Assembly (NCBI GenBank): GCA_049487715.1
Contig: CP150559.1
Coordinates: forward strand, 124,001-188,000
Direction of reading: 5' to 3'
Source of the DNA: Pycnococcus provasolii
Lineage: Eukaryota > Chlorophyta > Pseudoscourfieldiophyceae > Pseudoscourfieldiales
Length of the DNA stretch: 64,000 nt
Shown: in pieces, positions 29,080-38,459 of the stretch
Numbering within the stretch: position 1 is the first letter of the stretch
How the letters are laid out: every line of letters starts with the position of its first letter
The notes under the pieces: model-generated
Told to the model about the DNA's origin: nothing
What the model saw: the letters and a program-made list of their open reading frames with translations, nothing else
Databases searched by the model: none
Position numbers and translations under genes: made by a program

Positions 29080-30336
29080 TCACACCGAGTCGAAGAAGTC
29101 TTTTAGCAAATTATCCTCCTCCCGTTTGCGCGCAAGAACCCTTTGAGCCTCCGCCTCCTTCGCAGTTTTTGCGGCGGCTGCTGCCGCCGCATCTGCTCGC
29201 GCCGCAGCCTCCGCTCGACGCGCAGCCTCCGCACGTTGCTCCGCTGCCACGCGAGCCTGCACGTCGCCGACGAGGCGCATAGACAGTGCAGGTCCTGGCG
29301 CGGATGGACGAGCGGCAATACCACCTCCATGCATCGCTTGGCTTGGCGCCACATCGCGACGCACACGAACGCTTGCAGGAACAAAGGCGCGAAGCGATGC
29401 GTCTTTCAAGTCATCTTCACGCGGTCGCTTCTGCACGGCGGGTGCGGCGGAGACGACTATCGGGCCTGGTGCTGACATAGGTGCCGCCGTGTACATAGCA
29501 GGTGCTCGCACAGTCGGTCGGGCGGGCGCAGCAGGCATCCGAAACGCTTGCGGCGGCGGCGGCGGCTGCTGCTGCGGTGGCGGCGGCTGTGTCGGTGCCG
29601 GTGGCTGCTGCGGTGGCTCATCGTCAGTTTCTCCCTCCTTGGTCGCCGGCGGCACCACAATGTCCTCATCTTCGTCCTCGTCCTCGTCCTCGTCTTCGTC
29701 TTCTGGCGGCTGCTTCTCGTTCGTCGTCTCCGCTGGCGGTGGTGGCTGCACCTGTTTCGGCCGTTCGATGGGAGCCGGTGCTGGGAGGCCCTCGATGACG
29801 AGTCCGGAGAAGTCCTCCTCCTCCTCCTCGTCGTCGTCGTCGTCGTTCCCAGCGGCGGCGGCACTCGCGCCGTGCAGTCCTGCCATGTCGACGATAGGCT
29901 TCGCACCTGGCACATACTGTTCCATTTTGCCTGGCGGCGGCGCGCCGGTGGGATTGAGCGTCGGGTGGTAGTACACGCTGTCCTGGGGCCTGTACTTCAC
30001 CTTCGCGAGTGCTAATTCCGGCCTGATAAGCCCCGTAGACGCATCGACAAGCATTTCTCGGCGCTTCCCCGCCTCCACTTTCCTCGCATCTTCCGCGTCG
30101 AGACGCGCGAGCGCCGCCTCCAGCTCGCGGCATCGCGCACGCTGGTCCTGGTCAATCACTCCCGGCGTCGCGGCGATGTCCGCGCGAATGCGCGTCAACT
30201 CAGACACGAGGTGAGGGCGCGAGCGGAAGAGCGCGCTGGACGCGCGCGCGGCGTCGCGCCGCTCCTTGTTCCTCTGCGCCTCGCGCTTCTTCGCGAGGCG
30301 GCGCGCGGCGTCGGCGGGGTGCGCGCCGCCGGCCAT
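29080..30336 (-). CDS. WBP11-like pre-mRNA splicing factor
   Basis: I start at the ATG at 30336 (MAGGAHPADAARRLAKKREAQ), since no ATG lies upstream in frame; the product is about 418 residues. The N-terminal block of basic helices (RRLAKKREAQRNKERRDAAR, then LRxIRADIAATPG and CRELEAALARLDAED) matches the Wbp11 domain. A long Pro/Glu/Asp-rich middle with PPPPP runs can bind WW domains. FVPASVRVRRD near the C terminus and the final LLKDFFDSV both match the conserved end of WBP11. WBP11 (NpwBP/SIPP1) is a nuclear, spliceosome-associated PP1- and WW-binding protein. The first few family residues (GRRSTS-like) are missing, so a tiny upstream exon is possible. Confidence 0.75.
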   Translation of the reverse strand: MAGGAHPADAARRLAKKREAQRNKERRDAARASSALFRSRPHLVSELTRIRADIAATPGVIDQDQRARCRELEAALARLDAEDARKVEAGKRREMLVDASTGLIRPELALAKVKYRPQDSVYYHPTLNPTGAPPPGKMEQYVPGAKPIVDMAGLHGASAAAAGNDDDDDEEEEEDFSGLVIEGLPAPAPIERPKQVQPPPPAETTNEKQPPEDEDEDEDEDEDEDIVVPPATKEGETDDEPPQQPPAPTQPPPPQQQPPPPPQAFRMPAAPARPTVRAPAMYTAAPMSAPGPIVVSAAPAVQKRPREDDLKDASLRAFVPASVRVRRDVAPSQAMHGGGIAARPSAPGPALSMRLVGDVQARVAAEQRAEAARRAEAAARADAAAAAAAKTAKEAEAQRVLARKREEDNLLKDFFDSV

Positions 30337-30432
30337 GTCGACGACCGGGTTGGTTGGTCCCTGGAGCCCGGGGGGGGAGGGGGAGAGAAAACGAAACACA
30401 AGAAACCAGGGGAGGGGGAGGCCGAGGGGTTG

Positions 30433-30450
30433 TTAGGGTTTAGGGTTAGG
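30433..30450. promoter_or_regulatory. TTAGGG motif upstream of WBP11-like gene
   Basis: TTAGGGTTTAGGGTTAGG lies about 97 bases upstream of the minus-strand start at 30336. Confidence 0.45.
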
Positions 30451-30543
30451 AAGCCTAGCTAGGGTTCGAGGGATCCTATGGGGATCCCTGAAATGGAAGG
30501 CATTGTTGTTGTGTTCTTGTATTGCAATTCTGGTGATTCTTTA

Positions 30544-31632
30544 CTACCGTACGACGAGCGCCCACGTGTCGTCGAGCCTCTTCGGATTCTCGTCGTTCCC
30601 CGCGAGCCCGCCGAACATCACGGCGACCGTGCGACCGCTCGCAGCGCTCGCAGCCATCGCACCCCAGCCACGCGCCTCCGCCGAACCCGCGGGTGTTCCC
30701 GTCACCGAGGGAGGTGCGAGCAGATTGCCGTCCAAGTCAAACGACACCATGTCGGACGCAAAGTCACCCGCGCCGGCGTGGCCGATATTGCTTGGGTCCA
30801 CCTCGCCGCCGAAAATCATGCAGCGGCGAGAGCAAGGGTCGTAGAAGTGCGCCGCGACGGAACGCTTGCGCAGAGACTCGAGCTCTGTGGAGCGCCACTT
30901 TCCTGCGACACGGTCGAATAGCGCGACGTCGTTCGTCTCCTCTCCGGCGAACCCGGCGACGACCATGACAGTTTTCCCGTCCGGCGACGTGAAGAGGCAA
31001 GGGCCTCCACGTCCGCGTATCGGAGCTGCGGGAAGCTCCTCCCAGCTTGACGCTCGCGTGTCCGTCGCCCACAGGTCGGCAAGACGTCCGCTCTCCCCGC
31101 ACCCTCCGAACGTGTAGAGCGTTTTCGCTTCGTCGGCTGCGCACATGGCGTGGTACGAACGTGCGTGCGGCGGCGTGTTCATGTCGCGTTTTTCCCATCT
31201 ACCTTCGTTGGCGTGGAAGGCCCACATGTCGTTGAGTCCCCCGTCTCCGACGGCGACCGCGTCTCTTCCCCCGAATACGTAAACAGTGTTATCGATCGCC
31301 GCTTGTGCGTGCCCAACCCGCGGCGGCGGCATGGTTGAAAAAGCCGCGTCGTCGAGCATGCGCCACTGTCCGAGTTCGTCAACGGACAGGTCGGCGTCGT
31401 CACGCGTATTCGCGGCAACTGACTCCCCTGAGAGTGTCCATATCGTGCACCCGAGTGGCGAGCGCGCGTTCGCACCTTCTCCTCCCATGAGAATCAACGT
31501 GCCATCACTGATGGCAGACAGGCCGTGGCTGGACCGCGCCGCCGGCTGAGGTCCCATGAACGCCAGACGCACCCAACGGCAGCTACTCTGGGTGGCAGTA
31601 TTATCGTCACTATCAGAGGGTGGTCCCGCCAT
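30544..31632 (-). CDS. Kelch-repeat protein
   Basis: This 362-residue protein starts at the ATG at 31632. It is a six-bladed kelch-type propeller: paired glycines and spaced Tyr/Trp recur in TLILMGGEGANA, NTVYVFGGRDAVAV, KTLYTFGGCGESGRLADLW, KTVMVVAGFAGEETND, RRCMIFGGEVDPSNIG and RTVAVMFGGLAGNDEN. No BTB, F-box or membrane segment is present, so it is a stand-alone propeller like plant nitrile-specifier/ESM-type or RanGAP-like adaptor proteins. Partner unknown. A (GGAA)n run lies just upstream of the start (about 31650-31678). Confidence 0.85.
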   Translation of the reverse strand: MAGPPSDSDDNTATQSSCRWVRLAFMGPQPAARSSHGLSAISDGTLILMGGEGANARSPLGCTIWTLSGESVAANTRDDADLSVDELGQWRMLDDAAFSTMPPPRVGHAQAAIDNTVYVFGGRDAVAVGDGGLNDMWAFHANEGRWEKRDMNTPPHARSYHAMCAADEAKTLYTFGGCGESGRLADLWATDTRASSWEELPAAPIRGRGGPCLFTSPDGKTVMVVAGFAGEETNDVALFDRVAGKWRSTELESLRKRSVAAHFYDPCSRRCMIFGGEVDPSNIGHAGAGDFASDMVSFDLDGNLLAPPSVTGTPAGSAEARGWGAMAASAASGRTVAVMFGGLAGNDENPKRLDDTWALVVR

Positions 31633-31801
31633 AGTTCTCTTTCCGAAGGATGGAAGGAAGGAAGGAAGGAAGGAAGGATGAGGGAGGGAGGGAGGGGATT
31701 AGGGGATTAGGGGAAACCCTGCCATAGAAGGTCAGATGAATCACCCTACCCTACCAGGTGGCCCCTGATAGACTACGAGTTGCAGGGGCACTGTACGATC
31801 T

Positions 31802-33433
31802 ATGGCGTCATCACCGCCCCTTAGGTTAGCAGAAGTGCCTGACCCTGACAATAATGTTCATCTTGACATTCTCGTCATCTTGACTTCGTTGGCTTCGTTA
31901 GGTTTTCACATCTCGTCCAAAGAAACTTTATTGAGAATTTGTACCTCTACAGGTTTGTCACTGGCTTCACCCCCTTCTTCACTATTGGCGTCCATCAAAC
32001 AAGTTTTAATCAACCTTGATATCCGAGAATGGGGTATGCCATCCGTCGACACAGGGTTAGCCACGACAACTCAAGGAACGACGAAAAACACGGCTGTGCT
32101 ACAGGTGGTCACGTGCGAAGACGCCGCAAGACCGAAGAAATTATCCGCATCCACAGGACACAAACAACAGCGATGCCTACTCATAAGAGTACAAGACGGC
32201 GCGAGGAGAAAAATGAGCCTCGCTGAAATCACACCCGCGCCTGCAAGCGCGCGCATACCGTCAGGTGCGCGCATCGCGCCAGGGTGCAAAATACGCGTGC
32301 CGGCGGGTGTGCCGGTGATAAACGGACTCGCAGACTTGGGCAAGGGAGGGGTCGAAGTTCTCGGAGGGCGCGTCGAGGCGCTCGCAAGTGCCTGGGAGGC
32401 GGAGGAGGAGGGACGTGACGCTGTCGCGGCCACGCGCGCCGCGGCGAAGAGCGCCGATGCCGTCGCGTCGACCGACGACGGCGCGGTGGCGCCCAAATTT
32501 CAGCCATTCGGGCGAGGAGGAGGAGCAGGCGGAGGCGGAGGCAAGGGGGCAAAGTCAGCAAAGTCAGCGCCGCCTCAGGTGGTGGCGAGTGGTGCACCAC
32601 CAGAATCTGAGCACGTGCAGCCGCCAGGCCGTGGCCGTGGCGGCGGTCGAGACGGTGGCGGACGTGGCGGCGGCGGACGTGGCGGCGATCGAGGCGCGGA
32701 CAGCGGTGGACGTAATGGCGGACGCGGCGGGCGTGGCGGCGATCGAGGCGCGGACAGCGGTGGACGTGGTGGCGGACGTGGTGGCGGACGTGGCGGCGAT
32801 CGAGGCGCGGACAGCGGTGGACGCGGTGGCGGACGTGGTGGCGGACGTGGCGGCGATCGAGGCGCGGACAGCGGTGGACGCGGTGGCGGACGTGGTGGCG
32901 GACGTGGCGGCGATCGAGGCGGCGGACGTGGCGATAGAGCAGCGGCGGCACCTGCGGACTTTGGTTGGGCAGCCAACGACGAGCCGACGCCAGCACCTGC
33001 ACCGGCACCTGCGCCTGCGACAACCGCGCGTCTGCTCTCCGCCCTTGGCGACGAGCCCGTTCGTGGAGGACGTGGTGGTGGGCGTAGTGGTGGACGACGA
33101 GGTCGTCGGCGTTTCGACGACGAGGACGACGGCAAGACGATGACGATGGAGGAGTACGAGGCGAAAAGGAAAGCTGGCATGCCTTCGTCTTCGTCGTCGT
33201 CCTCTGCTGTGCCTGCCGGAGGACCACCTTTGAGCGACGAGGATCTCGCGCGGCAGCTTCAGGCGCAACTCGACCTGGAGGATCAGCAAACGGCAGGTGC
33301 TTCCGGCTCTGGCGGAGGCGCGGCGAGTCTCGTTGCGGACCTGTTTTCATTCGCTCCTGCCCCTCCTGAACCTGGTCGTGGCGGACGCGGTCGCGGTCGA
33401 GGCGGTCGCGGTCGCGGGCGTGGACGACGCTAA
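31802..33433 (+). CDS. TDRD3/RMI1-like OB-fold protein with RGG repeats
   Basis: This 543-residue protein has an N-terminal helical part, then an OB-fold at about residues 98-200: TAVLQVVTCEDAARPK, LLIRVQDGARRKMSLAEI, APGCKIRVPAGVPVINGLA, and VEVLGGRVEALASAWEAEE. This order is diagnostic for the RMI1/TDRD3 family that partners topoisomerase III. TDRD3 binds TOP3B, which acts on R-loops and mRNA. The middle carries a 57-base minisatellite encoding GGDRGADSGGRGGGRGGGR units, giving many RGG motifs as in TDRD3. A second signature, TMTMEEYEAKRKAGMP near 447, is followed by a ubiquitin-associated-like LSDEDLARQLQAQLDLE helix and a final RGRGRGGRGRG. No Tudor domain is seen. It is divergent from the kelch gene, with about 170 bases between starts. 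Confidence 0.75.
   Translation: MASSPPLRLAEVPDPDNNVHLDILVILTSLASLGFHISSKETLLRICTSTGLSLASPPSSLLASIKQVLINLDIREWGMPSVDTGLATTTQGTTKNTAVLQVVTCEDAARPKKLSASTGHKQQRCLLIRVQDGARRKMSLAEITPAPASARIPSGARIAPGCKIRVPAGVPVINGLADLGKGGVEVLGGRVEALASAWEAEEEGRDAVAATRAAAKSADAVASTDDGAVAPKFQPFGRGGGAGGGGGKGAKSAKSAPPQVVASGAPPESEHVQPPGRGRGGGRDGGGRGGGGRGGDRGADSGGRNGGRGGRGGDRGADSGGRGGGRGGGRGGDRGADSGGRGGGRGGGRGGDRGADSGGRGGGRGGGRGGDRGGGRGDRAAAAPADFGWAANDEPTPAPAPAPAPATTARLLSALGDEPVRGGRGGGRSGGRRGRRRFDDEDDGKTMTMEEYEAKRKAGMPSSSSSSSAVPAGGPPLSDEDLARQLQAQLDLEDQQTAGASGSGGGAASLVADLFSFAPAPPEPGRGGRGRGRGGRGRGRGRR
32681..32930 (+). repeat. In-frame minisatellite (about 57-bp unit) coding RGG motifs
   Basis: Units beginning GGCGGCGATCGAGGCGCGGA repeat four times at 54-57-base steps inside the TDRD3-like gene, followed by a truncated unit. 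Each codes GGDRGADSGGRGGGRGGGR, so copy number changes the number of RGG motifs without breaking the frame. Confidence 0.8.
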
Positions 33434-33584
33434 CCTTATTTAATGTCGACCATGTAGTAATATTTAAAATACCTAGCCCTTTTTATCAAAAAATATAATA
33501 TCTTCTTTTTGGGGGATTGACTGATTCTGGGCCAGGAATTTTTCTCATCCTCTCCTCTCGTGACAAGGCAAGGAAAATACCGTA

Positions 33585-34535
33585 ATGTCGTCGGCGTGCC
33601 AGCGTGCGGTTGGTGCCCGCTGCTGTTCGTCTGTGTCTCGAAGTTCTTATGGTGGCCGCCGTGAGGTGACCCAAGTTCGCAAGGTGAACCGCCGTCACTA
33701 CCTGAAGGGTCTCTTGGGCGGATCCTTCGTGGGATCCTTCTACGGTGCACCTTTCGCTTTTGCGTCGCCTCCGACCGCCACGGAGATCTCGTCAGAGGCT
33801 GACGAGCTGCGTGTGGCGTCGTCGATGTTCGCAAGTGCGCTTGATGCGCCCGATGTGCGTGAGGAAGAAAGGCTGTGGACTGAAATTCTTGACAGATACG
33901 GCTGCAACTCGACGCCGACGGGATGGCGAGCAGACGCCTGCGCCCGCGCGGTTGGCAACCGCGGTAACGCGCGAAGTCGTCAGGGCAAGCTGGAGGCGGC
34001 ACTCCAGGACTTTGAGCAGTCCATCAACCTTGCACCGGAATCGAACGATCCTCGCGTGAATCGCGGCGCGACGCTCGAGGCGCTGGGACGTTTCGACGAG
34101 GCTGCTTCTGACTATCTGTTCGTTTTGGAGCGCGATCCGAACGATCCGGTCGCTCACAATAATCTAGGCAACGCGCGACTAGCGATGGGCGAGTATGAGC
34201 AGGCACGAGCTTCGTACCACAAGGCGTCTACGCTCGCGCCGCAATTCAGCTTTGCTGCCAACAACGAGGCGATTGCGTCGTTCCAGCTCGGCGACGATAC
34301 CTTTGCATTTCGCAGCTGGCGTAGCCTACTGCGAAAGTACCCGGGATTTGACGACGCGCGCGCGGCACTTGCGGCGGCACTGTGGGCAACCGGAGAGGCT
34401 GCAAAGGCGGAGGATGAGCTGGCGCGTGTCGACGACATGAGGTATCGCGACAAGGCTTGGCGCGAGAAGTACCGCCGATGGCCACCACGGCTGGAATCGG
34501 CGATGGATGCGATGTTGGAGCTGAGGTTTTCGTGA
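33585..34535 (+). CDS. Plastid (thylakoid lumen-type) TPR protein
   Basis: This 316-residue protein has a Ser/Arg-rich transit leader, then a twin-arginine, hydrophobic and Ala-x-Ala stretch (NRRHYLKGLLGGSFVGSF, ending near APFAFA), typical of lumen proteins imported by the Tat path. The mature part has at least four TPRs: VGNRGNARSRQGKLEAALQD, PRVNRGATLEALGRFDEAA, VAHNNLGNARLAMGEYEQA, and FAANNEAIASFQLGDDTFA. Such proteins exist in plants as photosystem assembly or lumenal scaffold factors. The exact orthologue is not certain. TGTAA at 34580 follows the stop. Confidence 0.82.
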   Translation: MSSACQRAVGARCCSSVSRSSYGGRREVTQVRKVNRRHYLKGLLGGSFVGSFYGAPFAFASPPTATEISSEADELRVASSMFASALDAPDVREEERLWTEILDRYGCNSTPTGWRADACARAVGNRGNARSRQGKLEAALQDFEQSINLAPESNDPRVNRGATLEALGRFDEAASDYLFVLERDPNDPVAHNNLGNARLAMGEYEQARASYHKASTLAPQFSFAANNEAIASFQLGDDTFAFRSWRSLLRKYPGFDDARAALAAALWATGEAAKAEDELARVDDMRYRDKAWREKYRRWPPRLESAMDAMLELRFS

Positions 34536-34579
34536 TGAATAAGTTGTAGATATTAGTATTTTTTTTTTTGGTTTTGGAG

Positions 34580-34584
34580 TGTAA
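34580..34584 (+). terminator. TGTAA poly(A) signal of TPR gene
   Basis: TGTAA lies 45 bases after the stop of the TPR gene. The convergent uS3 gene has its own minus-strand TGTAA about 25 bases away. Confidence 0.45.
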
Positions 34585-34631
34585 CGGCGACGCACGCTTG
34601 GTCGCGACGTTACAGGCTTGGAACAGCTTGT

Positions 34632-35330
34632 TTACATGGGTTCCTTCCCCACGTACGGCTTGTTGATGTAGTCGCCCTCGTCCTCCTTCGGCTTGTGAAT
34701 GACGACGATATCCGGGATAGGCGCCTTCGGTCCCGTCTTTCCCGTCGGGTCGCTGTCGAGCAAGATGCGCACCTTAACTCCGAGCACACCCTGCCTCATG
34801 AGGATGTGGCGAACGCTCTCGTCGATGAAGTCGCGGCTCGGCTGTCCGGTGGTGAGCATGTATCCGTCCTTGAACTTCATCGCCTTGGCACGAGCACCTC
34901 GTGCCTTTCCGGAGACGATCACCTCGCAACCCTTGGCGCCCGACTCCATGACGTAGCGCAGCACACCGTAGCACGCACGGCGCACGGCGAGTCCTCCGAG
35001 CAGCTTGTAGCAGAGCGACTCCGCCTGCGCCATGGAGCACAGTCCTCGGTTCGCCACCTTCTCTGCGTAGAGTTCGACGGATCCTTCTGGGAATGAGAAT
35101 CGCTTCTGCACGACACTGGTAAGTTCACGGATGCGTCGTCCCTTTTCCCCGAGAACGCTCTGCGTTCGCGTCGCACGTATGATGATCTCCGTGCGCATAG
35201 GTGTGACACGCACTTCCATGCCGCTGTATCCGTCCTCGGCGAGTTCACGCGTGAGGAACTCGTTGAGCTCGGCGTAGAACACGCCGTCTGCGACGAACTT
35301 GCGCTTCTTCGATATCGGGTTGCTGGACAT
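34632..35330 (-). CDS. RPS3: 40S ribosomal protein S3 (uS3)
   Basis: This 232-residue protein begins [22 protein letters not shown]. It carries a type-II KH domain ([20 protein letters not shown]) and the eukaryotic uS3 core ([44 protein letters not shown], quoted here as landmarks only at its first and last parts). [20 protein letters not shown] also matches. uS3 lines the mRNA entry tunnel of the small subunit. Length is slightly below the human 243 residues, with a short C-terminal tail. A minus-strand TGTAA lies in the 3' UTR near 34610. The upstream region holds a CCCTAA motif, in line with telo-boxes known upstream of plant ribosomal protein genes. Confidence 0.97.
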   Translation of the reverse strand: MSSNPISKKRKFVADGVFYAELNEFLTRELAEDGYSGMEVRVTPMRTEIIIRATRTQSVLGEKGRRIRELTSVVQKRFSFPEGSVELYAEKVANRGLCSMAQAESLCYKLLGGLAVRRACYGVLRYVMESGAKGCEVIVSGKARGARAKAMKFKDGYMLTTGQPSRDFIDESVRHILMRQGVLGVKVRILLDSDPTGKTGPKAPIPDIVVIHKPKEDEGDYINKPYVGKEPM

Positions 35331-35522
35331 GGCTGCTCCTTGAAGTGTGTTGTGAAGTGGGTGGAGATGGAGGGGAGGGGAGGGGAGGGGAGGGAGGGGG
35401 GCTGCTAAAACCTCTTCTCAAGGGGCGTGGAAAATAACAGCCGCCGCCTCATGATGGGGATACCGGTTGCGAGGAAGGCGCAGATTCACGGGGAGAGAGA
35501 GTACTAACCCAAGTACTAACCA

Positions 35523-35540
35523 AACCCTAACCCGAACCCT
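35523..35540. promoter_or_regulatory. CCCTAA motif upstream of RPS3
   Basis: AACCCTAACCCGAACCCT lies about 190 bases upstream of the minus-strand RPS3 start, in a 750-base divergent promoter. A G-rich GGGGA repeat (about 35370-35398) lies closer to the gene. Confidence 0.5.
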
Positions 35541-35643
35541 ATCGTAACTCGAAACCCGAACCACCCAAGCAAGCAAATTTATCGCAGCGGGAAAAAATCG
35601 AATTCTCGAAAATAGAAATCTAACCCAGAAGGGTGCTTTTTTG

Positions 35644-35645
<2 letters not shown>

Positions 35646-35686
<41 letters not shown>
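35646..35686. repeat. Poly-C tract, 41 bases
   Basis: An uninterrupted run of 41 C lies between RPS3 and the zinc-finger gene. The G-strand could form quadruplexes, and length is likely to be unstable or misassembled. Confidence 0.9.
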
Positions 35687-35688
<2 letters not shown>

Positions 35689-36080
35689 AGGTAGATGAGG
35701 ATTGCCTGGTCCCGGGAGGCCCCCCTGGAGGAGGGGGAACCGACTGGGGATACTAGGGGACCTGACCAGTCTATCGTCGAGGACTTCTCGGGACCCTCCC
35801 CGGAGGATTTGTCTTTGTCGTCGACGCGGCACCCGGGAATGGAATCTATCACGCGTTGGGTGGGTGTACAGTACTCTCCTTCCCTTCCCTTCCCTTCCCT
35901 TCCCCTTTCCCTCGAGTCCAAGCTCCCCCCTCCCCCTCCTCCTCCCACGGCCCCTCTCTATCTCCCTCTTGCTTGGCCCAGATTCTACTCCGCGTGTGGC
36001 GTGTCACTCCTCACCCGCTTGTGCTCTGCCCTCCAACGTGCTTGCTTTCGTCTGTGTCTCTACAGGTGAACCATAGTAGT

Positions 36081-37373
36081 ATGGTTCTTCAGGTGACTGC
36101 AGCGTCAACGAGGGCATCTCTCGCCGGTGTCTCGTCTTCCTCGTTGAGTCGCTCCAACAGCTTAACTCGTCATGAAACAACTTGTAGCTCCGCCTGTGGT
36201 GCTCGAAAACAACCGCGCCTGTCCCTGCTCAAAAATAGCAGTAACACCACCAGCCTCGGACTTCCCGCGATCCAGCGAACGCCGACGAGAAGAAAACTCG
36301 TGCGCACGTCCGCCATCTCGCTCAACCCGTGGGCAAGGGCAACGGCACCACCTCCTCCTCCACCACCGCCACCACCTCCAGCCGTGAACAACAACATGGT
36401 CTCTTCGTTCGGACTCCTGCAAAACGCACTGCCGATCGCCACCGCGTCCGTCGCCACGGTCGCGAACGCTGCACGCGCGTTCGCGTCGAAACGACTCGTG
36501 ACGTTCGTCGCCAAGCCCGGTGGGTTCATGTACATGGTCGCCGTCGCGGTGGGTGCGCTGCTTGCCTGGGCCGTTCGCGCGCTCATGCTCTCCGAGCAAA
36601 AAGTACCTCGTGCGAAAGAAGGGCACCATTACTGTCCCTCGTGCAACGGGTTTGGCTTCCACAGGTGCACCATATGCTCCGGACGAGGTGTGCTTCACTG
36701 GGAGGGCAAGTTCACGCACGTCACGCCGTGCCCCGACTGCCTCGGGAGGCGCATACAGAGGTGCCACACGTGTCTTGGGAACTCCGAGCGAAAGGTGTGG
36801 AAGCACCTGAAAGTGAAAGACGCGTATGCCAAGGGTGGGCTTCTGTGGTACCTGACGGAGGTGGAGCAGAAGCTCTCCAAGGAAAAAAATGCTGACATCG
36901 ACATCTCGAGGTACCGTCGCGTGCTCGGCGCCTCCGCGGCGAACGAGCGCGCGGCGTATAGAGTGAAGAGGAACGCGAGCAAGTCGTTCGTCTCAGATGC
37001 GAGGTCTGCGACGGCGTACGAAAGCGTCGACGACGGTATCCTATCCAGACTTCTGCGCAATCCGAATGTCGAGCGCGAGGAGCGACTGCGACTGGAGGAG
37101 GAGGCGAAGATGCAGCTTGCGGGTGCTTCACCGGGCTCACCGACGCCTCCGGCGCTGGCGAACGGGGTGACGATTGCGGGAAACCCGAAGCCTGTGTCAA
37201 CGCGCACGGTGGGCGGCGTGCTGGGCGAGGCGCCTCTTTGCACGTACGAGGAGACGATCGTCACGGAGGCTCGTGAACGCTTCGCACCGAAGAAGCGGGT
37301 TTCGAAGAAGCGGCGTGAACCTGGCCGACGCAACGTCGAGTGGGGTGCAATTGGGTGGAGCACAGACGACTAA
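36081..37373 (+). CDS. Plastid membrane-anchored DnaJ-type zinc-finger protein
   Basis: I start at the ATG at 36081 (MVLQVTAASTRASLAGVSS), which follows a good splice-acceptor-like CTCTACAG; a 5' UTR intron is likely. The 430-residue product has a Ser/Arg-rich plastid transit leader, a poly-Pro run, a membrane segment (FMYMVAVAVGALLAWAVRALM, residues about 148-170), and a DnaJ-type zinc finger. Its four CxxC motifs are CPSCNGFG, CTICSGRG, CPDCLG and CHTCLG (residues about 184-230). A basic C-terminal region includes KKRVSKKRREPGRRN. J-domain-less proteins of this kind (BSD2, LQY1, PSA2 types) help fold Rubisco or photosystem subunits in plants. Which one this matches is not clear. No TGTAA was noticed close to the stop. 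Confidence 0.78.
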   Translation: MVLQVTAASTRASLAGVSSSSLSRSNSLTRHETTCSSACGARKQPRLSLLKNSSNTTSLGLPAIQRTPTRRKLVRTSAISLNPWARATAPPPPPPPPPPPAVNNNMVSSFGLLQNALPIATASVATVANAARAFASKRLVTFVAKPGGFMYMVAVAVGALLAWAVRALMLSEQKVPRAKEGHHYCPSCNGFGFHRCTICSGRGVLHWEGKFTHVTPCPDCLGRRIQRCHTCLGNSERKVWKHLKVKDAYAKGGLLWYLTEVEQKLSKEKNADIDISRYRRVLGASAANERAAYRVKRNASKSFVSDARSATAYESVDDGILSRLLRNPNVEREERLRLEEEAKMQLAGASPGSPTPPALANGVTIAGNPKPVSTRTVGGVLGEAPLCTYEETIVTEARERFAPKKRVSKKRREPGRRNVEWGAIGWSTDD

Positions 37374-38459
<1,086 letters not shown>

